DNA from: an uncultured Pirellulales bacterium
Lineage (GTDB): Bacteria > Planctomycetota > Planctomycetia > Pirellulales > Lacipirellulaceae
Direction: 5' to 3'
Length of the DNA: 34,867 nt
Assembly (NCBI GenBank): GCA_947258835.1
Contig: CAMYJY010000009.1
Location: forward strand, 1 to 34,867
A model generated the notes under the pieces. The model was given only the letters and a program-made list of their open reading frames with translations. It was not told the origin of the DNA and searched no databases. Shown in pieces: positions 17,661 to 27,014 of this stretch (its first letter is position 1; every line of letters starts with the position of its first letter). The position numbers and the translations under genes are program-made.

Positions 17661-19280
17661 CTACTCCACAAGATGGGCGGCCAAGATGCGGTTGAGTGCT
17701 TGGCCGGCTTCGGCCTCTTCACTCACAACCTCGTTGGCGCCCAGTCTTTTTAGTGGCGCCATGTTCGTATGGTAGCGACACCGCACCAGTAGCAAACCGC
17801 GACTATTCAGCTCCCGCACGCTGCCGGCAATCCGCAAGGCGGTGCTGTCATCAGAAACGCACACGATGATCAGCGCTGCGTTCCCCACGCGCGCATGCTC
17901 CAGAATGTCCAACTGCGTGGCATCGCCAGAAATGGTGCGAAATCCTTGCTGTGAAAAGGCATGCAAATTCACCGGACTGAAATCAATGATGCAGACATCG
18001 TACCCGGCGATTTCCAGCCGGGAGGCCACTTGGCGACCTGTCGGCCCGGCCCCCACGATCACCGCTTGCCCCTCTCCCCCCACGAGCTCACCGCGCGCGG
18101 ACACGGTATCCTGGAGCTCGGCATGGGCTTGGGCCCACTGCAAGCCCGTCTTGATTAGCCAGGGCGTCAACACGAGTGATGCCAAAGAAATCGATACGAA
18201 ACGCTGGTACTGCAACTCACTGAGGAGCCCCGCTTCCCAACCCAGCAACACCAAAACAAAGGCAAACTCTCCAATGTGTGCCAGCCCCAACCCCAACCCA
18301 CCTGCCTGGGGCCACCGCAGACCGGTCAGCCGTAGTGCCAGCAGCGCCGCCACGGCCTTCAGGACAACAATCCCCAGCAACCCGCTGCCAAAAACGAGCG
18401 GCTCCTGCCAGAGGAGGGCGGGATTGGCGATCAAACCTAAACTGACAAAGAAGATGGCGGCAAACGATTCCCGAAAAGGGAAGATCAAGGCATCCACTTG
18501 GTCCGTCCAACGGTTGCCACTAAACACCAAACCCGCCGTAAAAGCACCAATGGCCGGTGGCAAGCCCACCGTGTAGGCCGCCAGTGTCGTACCGCCCAGC
18601 ACGACCAGGGTGAACAGGACAATCAGTTCGGGGCTACGATAAGCCGCCAGCAGGGGAATGGCCCACCGGGCAATCAATCTCCGCAGAAAGACCACCGACC
18701 CAATGAACAACACCGAGGTCATCGCCAACAGCATGTAGTCGGTAAGTCCTGCCGTTTCACCCGCACCGGTAAGCAGCGGGACAACCAACAGCAAGGGAAT
18801 CAGCGCTGCGTCTTGAAACAGCAGAACGCCAATAGCGCGTCGCCCCAGCGGCCCCCCCAGCTGGCCCCACTCGGACAAAGCCTTGAAGACCAAGACTGTG
18901 GAACTGAACGAGCAGGCGGCGGCCAGCAGGAGAGCCACCTGCCAGTCGACACCCGTTGCCAACAACACCACCGCCACCGGCACGGCAACCAGCAGCATCT
19001 GCGCGCCGCCACCCAGGAAAAAATTGCGTCCCAATCCCCACAACTCTTCCAGCGAGAATTCCAATCCGATCGAGAACAACAACAGAAACACACCCGCCTC
19101 GGCGATGTGTTCAATCTCATGATGTTGACTGTGAATCAGCCCCAGCCCCGCCTCTCCAATCACCGCACCAATGATGAGATAGCCGATCAATACCGAGGCG
19201 CCCACGCGTCGACTGATCAGGCCGGCAACGAGGCCAGCACAGAGAATCGTCAGAACATCATAGATGATGGTGGTGAGCAT
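17661..19280 (-). CDS. CPA2-family monovalent cation:proton antiporter with C-terminal TrkA-N domain (Kef/YbaL-like)
   Basis: Multi-TM Na+/H+ exchanger-like core plus QAVIVGAGPTGRQVASRLEIAGYDVCIIDFSPVNLHAFSQQGFRTISGDAT. Confidence 0.92.
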   Translation of the reverse strand: MLTTIIYDVLTILCAGLVAGLISRRVGASVLIGYLIIGAVIGEAGLGLIHSQHHEIEHIAEAGVFLLLFSIGLEFSLEELWGLGRNFFLGGGAQMLLVAVPVAVVLLATGVDWQVALLLAAACSFSSTVLVFKALSEWGQLGGPLGRRAIGVLLFQDAALIPLLLVVPLLTGAGETAGLTDYMLLAMTSVLFIGSVVFLRRLIARWAIPLLAAYRSPELIVLFTLVVLGGTTLAAYTVGLPPAIGAFTAGLVFSGNRWTDQVDALIFPFRESFAAIFFVSLGLIANPALLWQEPLVFGSGLLGIVVLKAVAALLALRLTGLRWPQAGGLGLGLAHIGEFAFVLVLLGWEAGLLSELQYQRFVSISLASLVLTPWLIKTGLQWAQAHAELQDTVSARGELVGGEGQAVIVGAGPTGRQVASRLEIAGYDVCIIDFSPVNLHAFSQQGFRTISGDATQLDILEHARVGNAALIIVCVSDDSTALRIAGSVRELNSRGLLLVRCRYHTNMAPLKRLGANEVVSEEAEAGQALNRILAAHLVE

Positions 19281-19406
19281 CAGCCGCCGCGTGGCAAAGA
19301 AGCACTATGGATGTCTGCGCGGCCAAGGAACCCACCGCTAGCATTTCGCTCGCTAAATACCGGGCTTCCGCTGGTCGCCCTAGGCTCATTGGCAGTGCAA
19401 AAGTCA

Positions 19407-20285
19407 CTAAGAAGGTGTTGTCGTTCGCTCACTTTCCAACTCACGGGCAGCGGTCAGCGTATTCACTAGCAGCATCACTCGCGTCAGCGGGCCCACGCCA
19501 CCCGGAACGGGGGTCAGGTGTCCGGCCACTTCGCGCACACCATCAAAATCCACGTCGCCCACCAAGCCGTCCGCGGTGCGATTGATGCCCACGTCAATCA
19601 CGACGGCACCAGGCCGGACCATGTCGGCGGTTACAAACTTGGGCCGGCCAATGGCCACCACCAAAATGTCGGCCTGGCGGGTTATTGCCGGCAAGTCCGC
19701 CGTGCGGCTATGGCACAAGGTGACCGTGGCATCCAACCCCCGCTGAGCCAACATGATCGACAGCGGTTTGCCCACGATATCACTCCGTCCCACAATCACA
19801 ACGTGCTGACCGGCCAGTGCCAGGTTGTTCCGCTGCAGCAGTTGCTGCACACCGTGGGGCGTACACGGCAAATACCGGGGACGCCCCTGGACCAACAGCC
19901 CCACGTTTTCGGGATGAAATGCGTCCACGTCCTTCTGGGGGTGGATGGCGGCCAACACCCGCTCGGTATCGATCTGTGGCGGCACGGGCAGCTGGACCAA
20001 AATACCGTGGACCTGCGGGTCTTGGTTGAACTGCTTCACCAGGCCCAACAGATCTGCCTGCGATGTGTCGTCCGGCAATTCGTGCAATACGCTGGAAATA
20101 CCGACTTCACGACAGTCACGGCGCTTGTTGCGGACGTAGACTTGGCTGGCCGGATCACTGCCCACCAACACAGCCGCCAGGCTGGGTGTGACTCCCGTTT
20201 GTTCCACAAAACGGGTGACCTGCTCAGCCAATTCCTGGCGGATCTTAGCGGCCAGTGCTTTTCCGTCGAGTAACGTGGCAGACAT
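19407..20285 (-). CDS. folD: bifunctional methylenetetrahydrofolate dehydrogenase/cyclohydrolase
   Basis: VGSDPASQVYVRNKRRDCREVGI; VQLPVPPQIDTERVLAAIHPQKDVDAFHPENVG; VIVGRSDIVGKPLSIML; TPVPGGVGPLTRVMLLVNT; start MSATLLDGKALA. Confidence 0.97.
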   Translation of the reverse strand: MSATLLDGKALAAKIRQELAEQVTRFVEQTGVTPSLAAVLVGSDPASQVYVRNKRRDCREVGISSVLHELPDDTSQADLLGLVKQFNQDPQVHGILVQLPVPPQIDTERVLAAIHPQKDVDAFHPENVGLLVQGRPRYLPCTPHGVQQLLQRNNLALAGQHVVIVGRSDIVGKPLSIMLAQRGLDATVTLCHSRTADLPAITRQADILVVAIGRPKFVTADMVRPGAVVIDVGINRTADGLVGDVDFDGVREVAGHLTPVPGGVGPLTRVMLLVNTLTAARELESERTTTPS

Positions 20286-20332
20286 GCAGATGATCCATAC
20301 TACCTTAAAGTGAAAATTTTTCGCGATTGCAC

Positions 20333-20584
20333 AAGGGTGCCACTGCTGGCTTGCCCCAATCCCGTTCGGCACAAGATTTGGGCAACCGTCTGCGTGCACC
20401 GACAGCAATTCACTCTCTTCTCAGCCTTTTCTGTGGCAGCAAATGAACCACGACGAAACAACCGTCGTGGTTCAAAATTTTCTGCTACTCGCCAACAACT
20501 TTCGTGCCGAACAGGATTGGGCTTGCCCAGCAGTGCGAAGCGGGTACCAAACATCCACTGCTGGGCGAGCCAGCAGTGGCACCC
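20333..20584. repeat. intergenic mosaic of inverted dispersed repeats (GGGTGCCACTGCTGGC / CCCAATCCCGTTCGGCACGA / GAACCACGACG hairpin)
   Basis: Left module 20335-20377 recurs inverted at 20498-20535; GAACCACGACG AAACAAC CGTCGTGGTTC hairpin at 20445-20473; 43-bp palindromic repeat 20542-20584. Confidence 0.85.
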
Positions 20585-20589
20585 GCACT

Positions 20590-21093
20590 TCACAACGCGC
20601 CGCTGAGCCAACCCAGCTGCCAAACCGAGTCCAGCCAGACCAACCCGTGCAGTGTCCCGCAGGCCAAGACCGCGGCCACCCAATCGTCGGCCATGATCCC
20701 CCAGCCACCAGGCAAACGTTCAACATGGCGAATCGGCCAAGGCTTGGTGATATCGAATACCCGAAACCCCAGCCAGCCCACCACCCAGATGGCCATATTC
20801 TTTTCACCGAACCCCAAATAGGCAATGGGTAAGGCGGCAATCTCATCCCACACAATGGCCTGCGGATCCGCACCGCCGCCCAACACACGAGCAGCCCGTG
20901 CACAGAGGGCGACTCCCCCGCAGCCCAGGACCGCCAGCACCAGCACCTGGGCCACCGTGGTCGGCAAACAACCAATGGCCCAGGCCAGCGGCAAGCCCCA
21001 CAAGCCGCCCACCGTACCGGGTGCCGGACTCACACGCCCCAGCCCAAAACCCGTCGCCAGCCACACAACCACCGCGTTCTTGAGATCCCTCAT
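20590..21093 (-). CDS. pgpA: phosphatidylglycerophosphatase A
   Basis: ATGFGLGRVSPAPGTVGGLWGLPLAW; IVWDEIAALPIAYLGF; FRVFDITKPWPIRHVERLPGGWGIMADDWVAAV. Confidence 0.93.
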   Translation of the reverse strand: MRDLKNAVVVWLATGFGLGRVSPAPGTVGGLWGLPLAWAIGCLPTTVAQVLVLAVLGCGGVALCARAARVLGGGADPQAIVWDEIAALPIAYLGFGEKNMAIWVVGWLGFRVFDITKPWPIRHVERLPGGWGIMADDWVAAVLACGTLHGLVWLDSVWQLGWLSGAL

Positions 21094-21165
21094 GCCCGCA
21101 CATGATAGGTTCCAGGTCCCATAGCAGCAAGCCGGCGGTTACCAAGGAGAGCCCTCCCCACAAAT

Positions 21166-21231
21166 GAGCCGGTGGGCGATAGCCCCGGTTCCGTGAGACG
21201 CGCAAGAACCGGGGCTATCGCCCATCGGCTC
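21166..21231. repeat. long palindrome, 26-nt arms GAGCCGGTGGGCGATAGCCCCGGTTC / GAACCGGGGCTATCGCCCATCGGCTC
   Basis: Arms 21166-21191 and 21206-21231, one mismatch, 14-nt loop. Confidence 0.95.
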
Positions 21232-21578
21232 AGGCGCGACAGACGGCGGTCCACCCCTGATATGTTGGGCCCGAACGGGGGCCTTTGGTTACCGCCAGGT
21301 GCGTTGCGGTTGGCAAGCGGCATGGTCTTTTTGGACTCTTTCCAACAGGGCTTGGTATCCCGCGGGCCGGCTTGCTGGACCACGTAGTTCGTATTCCACC
21401 ATGGCGTTCTCTGGAAAAATAAGCTACCCAATGGAATTATGGGTAAAATATGCTCCAATTTAAGAAAAATGGGGCATCTGTGGTGTGCGCCAGCCAAGCT
21501 CCTTGCCGCAAGAACTGCTCATGGAATGGAAACATGGGGTGTGCGGGAACACACGGCACCGGTTGGCAGCCACCCACC

Positions 21579-21658
21579 GGGGTCTGGCTCATTTTTTCGG
21601 CGCGACCGACTGGATTCCCAAAAATCAGCACCACCGCCGAAAAAATGTGCCTGACCCC
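21579..21658. repeat. inverted repeat GGGGTCTGGCTCATTTTTTCGGCG / CGCCGAAAAAATGTGCCTGACCCC
   Basis: 24-nt arms with 3 mismatches, 32-nt spacer; REP-like GGGGTCAGGCACATTTTT motif. Confidence 0.85.
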
Positions 21659-21725
21659 CGCGACCCACTGACCCCCGCGACCCTGCGTCAAGTATGATAG
21701 TTGACTGGACATTGGACCTTTTTTA

Positions 21726-23450
21726 TTGAAAGTAATGATGAGCCGCGAGACAACATCCAAGCCAGTCAAACTGAGCCCCGTGGAAGGTTTTAAACAAGCC
21801 AGCGACTACCTGCGGGGTCCCATTGCGGAGGAACTGGCCGACGACAACGATTTCTTTGGCAAGGCCAGCATTCAGTTACTGAAGCACCACGGCACTTACC
21901 AACAAGACAATCGCGACACCCGCAAAAGCGGCAAGTCGTACAGCTTTATGGTACGTACGGCCATCCCGGGTGGCAAACTCACCAGTGCCCAGCTGCTGGC
22001 CGAGCTGGATTTATGCGACGAGCTCGGCGACAGCACCCTGCGGATTACCACCCGCCAGGGCCTCCAACTCCATGGCGTCTTAAAAAGCAACCTGCGAGAG
22101 ACCATTTGCCGCATCAACGAAACGCAGCTGACCACTCTCGCCGCCTGTGGGGATGTGGAGCGGAATGTGATGTGCTCCCCTTGCCCGTACCATGGGGATC
22201 CGGTCTACGATCAGCTGCAGACCTTGGCCGACCAACTGGCCCAACACCTACAGCCCCGCACCACGGCTTATCATGAGCTGTGGCTGACCGATCAAGAGAC
22301 GGAAAAAAAACACCTGGCCGGCGGGGGCGCGGCGGGGCACGACATCGAGCCCATCTACGGCCCCACCTATCTGCCACGCAAGTTTAAAATTGGCATTGGC
22401 TTGCCAGGAGACAACAGCGCGGACATCTATTCGCAAGACCTGGGCCTGCTGGCCGTCTGCAAAGATTGGAACGTTGTGGGCTACAACGTCCTGGTGGGTG
22501 GAGGCTTTGGGACCACCCCCAGTGCTGCCAAGACATTCCCCGCCATTGCGCAGCCCATGTGTTTTGTGAGCCCCACTCAGGCCATCGACGTGGCCACGGC
22601 AGTGATCAAGGTGCAACGCGACTTTGGCAATCGGGCCGACCGCAAGGTGGCCCGGCTCAAATACCTGATTCATAATTGGGGATTGGAACGCTTTCAGGAA
22701 AAGGTGGCGGAGTATTACGGCAGTCCCCTCGCGCCACCGCGCAGCGTGCACGTCACCGAAATCAATGACGGCATGGGTTGGCACGCCCAAGGCGATGGCC
22801 GCTGGTTCTATGGCCTGAACGTAGAAAACGGCCGCATCAAGGATGAAGGCTCCTTTCGCCTCAAAACGGCCCTGCGGGTTATCTGCTCCAAGCTGGCCCC
22901 CTCGCTCAGACTCACTCCCCACCAGGGACTCATTTTTTGTGATTTGGCGGAGGACGATCTTTCCTACCTGCAGCAGGTCTTGCGCGAGCACGGCGTGCCC
23001 CTAACCGAAGACATCTCCCCCGCCAGGCGGTGGTCCATGGCCTGCCCGGCACTCCCTACGTGCGGTTTGGCGATTACCGAAAGCGAACGGATCCTGCCGA
23101 GCATGATCGACCAGCTGGAAACGGAACTAAAACATCTCGGCCTGCAGGAAGAGATTTTTACGACCCGTATGACAGGCTGCCCCAACGGATGTGCCCGACC
23201 CTACAACGCCGACGTGGGCCTGGTGGGCAAGGCCCTCGATAAATACACCATTTTTTTAGGTGGCCGCCGGCAAGGTGACCGATTGAACTTTATCTACGCA
23301 GACAAAGTCCCTACGGCCGAGGTCGTCCCCACGCTGGTCAAGGTTTTTGAGTATTTCAAGGATGCGCGCCAAGCGGGCGAGGCGTTTGGGGATTTTTGCC
23401 AGCGTCTGGGCCTCGAGGCGTTACGCGCGCTCTGTACTACAAAAGGGTAA
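21726..23450 (+). CDS. assimilatory sulfite/nitrite reductase (siroheme, ferredoxin-type hemoprotein)
   Basis: LRITTRQGLQLHGVLKSNLRETI; GDVERNVMCSPCP; PALPTCGLAITESERILPSMID; TRMTGCPNGCARPYNADVGLVG. Confidence 0.92.
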   Translation: MKVMMSRETTSKPVKLSPVEGFKQASDYLRGPIAEELADDNDFFGKASIQLLKHHGTYQQDNRDTRKSGKSYSFMVRTAIPGGKLTSAQLLAELDLCDELGDSTLRITTRQGLQLHGVLKSNLRETICRINETQLTTLAACGDVERNVMCSPCPYHGDPVYDQLQTLADQLAQHLQPRTTAYHELWLTDQETEKKHLAGGGAAGHDIEPIYGPTYLPRKFKIGIGLPGDNSADIYSQDLGLLAVCKDWNVVGYNVLVGGGFGTTPSAAKTFPAIAQPMCFVSPTQAIDVATAVIKVQRDFGNRADRKVARLKYLIHNWGLERFQEKVAEYYGSPLAPPRSVHVTEINDGMGWHAQGDGRWFYGLNVENGRIKDEGSFRLKTALRVICSKLAPSLRLTPHQGLIFCDLAEDDLSYLQQVLREHGVPLTEDISPARRWSMACPALPTCGLAITESERILPSMIDQLETELKHLGLQEEIFTTRMTGCPNGCARPYNADVGLVGKALDKYTIFLGGRRQGDRLNFIYADKVPTAEVVPTLVKVFEYFKDARQAGEAFGDFCQRLGLEALRALCTTKG

Positions 23451-23477
23451 AAATTTTTGAATAGTGCGCAAATTTGA

Positions 23478-23620
23478 GCGACCAACGGGAGCGGACAAGC
23501 GCTTTCCGAGCGGTAGCTCGCTTTGGTTGGCGGCCCCCCGATCGAGTCGAGGGCAGGCCCCCGATCGAGTCGAGGGCAGGCCCCCGTTCAAGCCGGGGGC
23601 AGGCCCTGCCGCCTGCGCTG
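23478..23620 (-). repeat. ~100-bp dispersed repeat (intergenic copy) with internal 3 x 23-bp tandem expansion
   Basis: Matches the reverse complement of 33617-33710; 23-bp units at 23535-23557, 23558-23580, 23581-23603. Confidence 0.88.
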
Positions 23621-23728
23621 CCAACGATGAAAGTCCTTGACGCCTATCCAGCAACACCGGAAGATGTGGGGCATCCACGGATTGGTCCACAACATTCTCC
23701 TGAGCCTTTGACTCCCACAGGTATTCCC

Positions 23729-24391
23729 ATGATTCGAAATTTGCTATGCACACTTGGCGCCAGCTGCGCCTTATTGTTTATGAACGCACCCGTGCACGCC
23801 GTCGGCGCAGCCCAGGCAAAAGTTACCCACCAGGTTTTTTTTGACGTGGCTGTGGGCAACCAGCCGGTAGGGCGGATCGTGATGGGGCTGTTTGGTGAGG
23901 ACGTGCCCCGCACGGCAGAAAATTTCCGTGCCCTGTGCACGGGTGAAAGAGGCCAGGGCGCCTCGGGCAAACCGCTGCATTATAAGAACAGTATTTTTCA
24001 TCGGGTGATTCCCAGCTTCATGCTGCAGGGCGGCGACTTTACCAACTTCAATGGTACCGGCGGTGAAAGCATCTACGGCAACAAGTTTGCCGACGAGAAT
24101 TTCACTCTCACTCACGACGGCCCTGGCGTGCTGAGCATGGCCAATGCCGGCCCGAACACCAATGGGTCTCAGTTTTTTATTACCACGGTGAAAACAGCTT
24201 GGCTGGACGGCAAGCACGTCGTCTTTGGACGCGTCCTGCAAGGCCTGGATGTGGTCAAAAAGATCGAAAGTCTCGGCACACCCAGCGGCCAGCCCCGTCA
24301 ACAAATCACCATTGTGGATTGCGGGGAACTCCAGCAGGCCGGCTCTGGTAGCCAGCCCCCCCAGCAAGGCTCTGGCTCTGCCAGCCGCTAG
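23729..24391 (+). CDS. secreted cyclophilin-type peptidyl-prolyl cis-trans isomerase
   Basis: Signal-like [24 protein letters not shown] then [40 protein letters not shown]...[26 protein letters not shown] track start 23474. Confidence 0.95.
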   Translation: MIRNLLCTLGASCALLFMNAPVHAVGAAQAKVTHQVFFDVAVGNQPVGRIVMGLFGEDVPRTAENFRALCTGERGQGASGKPLHYKNSIFHRVIPSFMLQGGDFTNFNGTGGESIYGNKFADENFTLTHDGPGVLSMANAGPNTNGSQFFITTVKTAWLDGKHVVFGRVLQGLDVVKKIESLGTPSGQPRQQITIVDCGELQQAGSGSQPPQQGSGSASR

Positions 24392-24393
24392 AT

Positions 24394-24642
24394 GATGTTA
24401 GATGTTAGATGTGAGATATTTGATGTAAGGGTGCCACTGCTGGCTTGTCCAGCAGTGGATACTTGGTACCCACTTCCCGGGTCGAGCCCCAACGGGGCGA
24501 TCCTATGTCAGCCCAGGCCAACGGCCTGGGTAACTTGGTACCCGATCAACACACCCCAAAAAGCAACAGAGGTGGGGCTGCGCCCCAGCCTACATCTACA
24601 TCAAATATCTCACATCTCACATCTAACATCCCTTCTAACATC
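24394..24642. repeat. repeat mosaic filling a convergent intergenic region, bounded by inverted GATGTGA heptamer arrays
   Basis: 24394-24428 GATGTTA GATGTTA GATGTGA GATATTT GATGTAA; inverted counterpart 24591-24642; 43-bp palindrome 24429-24471; GGTGGGGCTGCGCCCCAGCCTAC 24570-24592. Confidence 0.9.
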
Positions 24643-24643
24643 C

Positions 24644-25852
24644 CTACGGTGGCAGCTGGTGCCCCATCTTATCCCGCTTGGTGGCTAGATACTCCGCGTT
24701 TTGCGGACGAATGGGCGGGACGATGGGCACCTGATCCACCACCTCCAAGTCAAAACCACCGTAGACAAAGGCATCGGTCTTTTTGGGATTATTTGTCAGC
24801 AGACGCACCCGGCTGAGGCCCAAATCCTTCAGCAATTGGAGTCCCACGCCATAGTCTCTGGGATCTGCCTTAAATCCAAGTGCCAGATTGGCATCGACCG
24901 TGTCGAGCCCCTCTTCTTGGAGTTTGTAGGCTTTGATCTTTTCGACCAACCCGATGCCACGTCCCTCTTGCGGCAAATAGACCAAGACGCCACATCCTTC
25001 GCGGCCAATCATGTCCAGGGCCAAGTGCAATTGGTCGCCGCAATCGCAGCGGAGCGATTTCAACAAATCCCCCGTAAAACAAGAAGAATGCAACCGTACC
25101 AGCGGAGCCGTCGACTTACTAAGGTCGCCAATTACGTACACCAGCGGCTCCTGGTTTTCGTATTGGACACCGTACACAATCAGCCGCCCTTCGCCGTACT
25201 TGGTGGGTATGTCTGCCTCCGCCTGACGGAAGACAAGCTTTTCCCGTACTCGGCGATAAGCGATCAACTGTTCGATGGAGATTATCGGCAGGGCAAACTT
25301 CTCGGCCAACTCCCGCAGGGCCGGGCGACTCGCTCGGTCTCCTTGTGCATCGAGGATCTCGCAGAGGGTGCCAGCCGGGGTCAAACCAGCCAGCCGCGCC
25401 AGATCCACCGCCGCTTCGGTATGGCCAGCCCGGCGGAGAACGCCGCCTGCTTTGGCCACCAGCGGAAATAGGTGTCCTGGACGATGAAAGTCGGTGGGCA
25501 CGCTGGTGGGGTCACAGAGGGCCAAAATAGTGCAAGCACGCTCGGCAGCCGTGATTCCCGTGCGGGTCGTGCGGTGATCCACAGGCACGGTATAGTTGGT
25601 GCCCAGCGGGGCCGTACTGGCCTCCACCATCGCCTGCAGCCCCAAACGCTCGCTGACTTCGGGCAAAATGGGCATGCACAACTGCCCACGTCCATGGGTG
25701 ATCATAAAATTCACCGTTTCCGGCGTCACCTTCTCCGCGGCGCACACAAAGTCGCCTTCGTTTTCACGGTCTTCCGCGTCCACGACAATCACCACACGGC
25801 CTTGCTTCAGGGCCTCCAAGGCCTCTTCGATCGTAGAAAATTTATCGGACAC
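24644..25852 (-). CDS. ribBA: bifunctional 3,4-dihydroxy-2-butanone-4-phosphate synthase / GTP cyclohydrolase II
   Basis: VVDAEDRENEGDFVCAAEKVTPETVNFMITHGRG; FHRPGHLFPL; RLHSSCFTGDLLKSLRCDCGDQLHLAL; LPQEGRGIGLVEKIKAYKLQ. Confidence 0.97.
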   Translation of the reverse strand: MSDKFSTIEEALEALKQGRVVIVVDAEDRENEGDFVCAAEKVTPETVNFMITHGRGQLCMPILPEVSERLGLQAMVEASTAPLGTNYTVPVDHRTTRTGITAAERACTILALCDPTSVPTDFHRPGHLFPLVAKAGGVLRRAGHTEAAVDLARLAGLTPAGTLCEILDAQGDRASRPALRELAEKFALPIISIEQLIAYRRVREKLVFRQAEADIPTKYGEGRLIVYGVQYENQEPLVYVIGDLSKSTAPLVRLHSSCFTGDLLKSLRCDCGDQLHLALDMIGREGCGVLVYLPQEGRGIGLVEKIKAYKLQEEGLDTVDANLALGFKADPRDYGVGLQLLKDLGLSRVRLLTNNPKKTDAFVYGGFDLEVVDQVPIVPPIRPQNAEYLATKRDKMGHQLPP

Positions 25853-26008
25853 GCGCGGATTTCGCTCCCTGTAAGCAAAGGTTTTGCTAGCCGCACCGGC
25901 GGCACTTGTTGTTTTGGCTGGCCATGGACACCGTTGTTCGTGCTATTATAAGTGCTGCACCGCACCACACCAATGACTGCGGAAAAAATTTGGGGGAACA
26001 CACAAACG

Positions 26009-26824
26009 ATGCCCACAACCCAATTCTCCCCGTTGCCAGCGGCAGAGTACATTGAACAAATCCACTTTTTCACCGTGCTGGGCGAGCGGCTGAAACAAAA
26101 CACGCCCGCCCAAGAGGTCCTGGCGTCGGTCCGTGAAGAGCTGCTGGCGACCACCAAGCTGCCTATGGCCGTCGATTTTTTGCTGGCCGAACTCCGCCAT
26201 CAGGGCCTGTTCTCACGGGCCATGCAGCAACTGCAGCACTATTTCACCCCTTTCCAGTGCTATGTCATGAGCGAGGCGGAATGCGACCGCCGGCGTTTCG
26301 ACCTCCGCATCGGGCTGGATATCCTAGCGCGGGAAGCCCGCTACCGCACGGAGGCCTCTTGTACCCGCGGAGGGCTGTTTCTTTATCAATTTGAAACCCT
26401 CTGTCGCAACCGGCTGGGGTACGATGAGGGCCTGACGGCCATGGCGCAGGACCCATCCTACGACACCGCCTGGCAGGAATGGATTCTCACGGTGCGGCGA
26501 CAAATTGGAATCGTGGAATTGGCGGATTTGATGTACGTCCGCAGTGATTTCTACCACCAACGCCAACCAGCCCCGGCACACACCGAGCACCCACGGGCCC
26601 TGTTTGGACTGCAGGAGGGGCGGATTGCCTGGGCCAATCGACGCAAGGACCCGCTGCTGCTCTTCGCTGCCTTGCAGCGGCAGCTGGGCTACCCGCAGGT
26701 GCCCCGCACCCGTCTAGCCGATCCGGAGGAACGACTCCTCCCCATGCTAGCTCGCCGGGTGGAACAACTTGCCGCCCGGCTCCAGCTGCTGGAAGAGCAG
26801 CAGCGGGGCGGCATCCAGCTATAA
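26009..26824 (+). CDS. conserved hypothetical protein
   Basis: ~271-aa ORF from MPTTQFSPLPAAEYIEQ; ORF track start 25952; no recognised catalytic motif. Confidence 0.75.
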   Translation: MPTTQFSPLPAAEYIEQIHFFTVLGERLKQNTPAQEVLASVREELLATTKLPMAVDFLLAELRHQGLFSRAMQQLQHYFTPFQCYVMSEAECDRRRFDLRIGLDILAREARYRTEASCTRGGLFLYQFETLCRNRLGYDEGLTAMAQDPSYDTAWQEWILTVRRQIGIVELADLMYVRSDFYHQRQPAPAHTEHPRALFGLQEGRIAWANRRKDPLLLFAALQRQLGYPQVPRTRLADPEERLLPMLARRVEQLAARLQLLEEQQRGGIQL

Positions 26825-26842
26825 CGTTTTTACGTCAAGTGA

Positions 26843-26880
26843 GCAGTTTCTGAAAAAACGGCCGGAGGCCGTTTTTTATG
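26843..26880. terminator. hairpin AAAAAACGGCCGGAGGCCGTTTTTT just downstream of 26824 stop, probable rho-independent terminator
   Basis: GC stem plus T6 tract 3' of CDS; shares 31 nt with 9354-9384. Confidence 0.8.
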
Positions 26881-27014
26881 TTTGGCGGGCAATATACAAT
26901 ATACTGGTCAAATGTTTCCCTCCCACAGGCCACGGTGAGTTTGCAGCGCAGTCTTAGCACCGCGTCGGTGGTGGCCGCCTCTCCCGACCTGCCGTTGTTC
27001 GTGGCTCCCCCCTC

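Noticed and set aside
18498-19469. 323-aa ORF antisense to the CPA2 antiporter
   Set aside because: Gln/Arg/His-rich shadow frame; the opposite strand encodes an unmistakable transporter.
20286-20408. 41-aa N-terminal extension of FolD (MLSVHADGCPNLVPNGIGASQQWHP...)
   Set aside because: Translates a dispersed repeat (same VPNGIG.SQQWHP peptide as the spurious ORF at 29848-30057); MSATLLDGKALA at 20285 is the expected FolD start.
22248-22991. 247-aa ORF antisense to sulfite reductase
   Set aside because: Shadow ORF without recognisable motifs.
23474-23728. N-terminal extension of the cyclophilin ORF ([19 protein letters not shown]...)
   Set aside because: Translates the dispersed repeat; the real start is probably ATG 23729 followed by a signal peptide.
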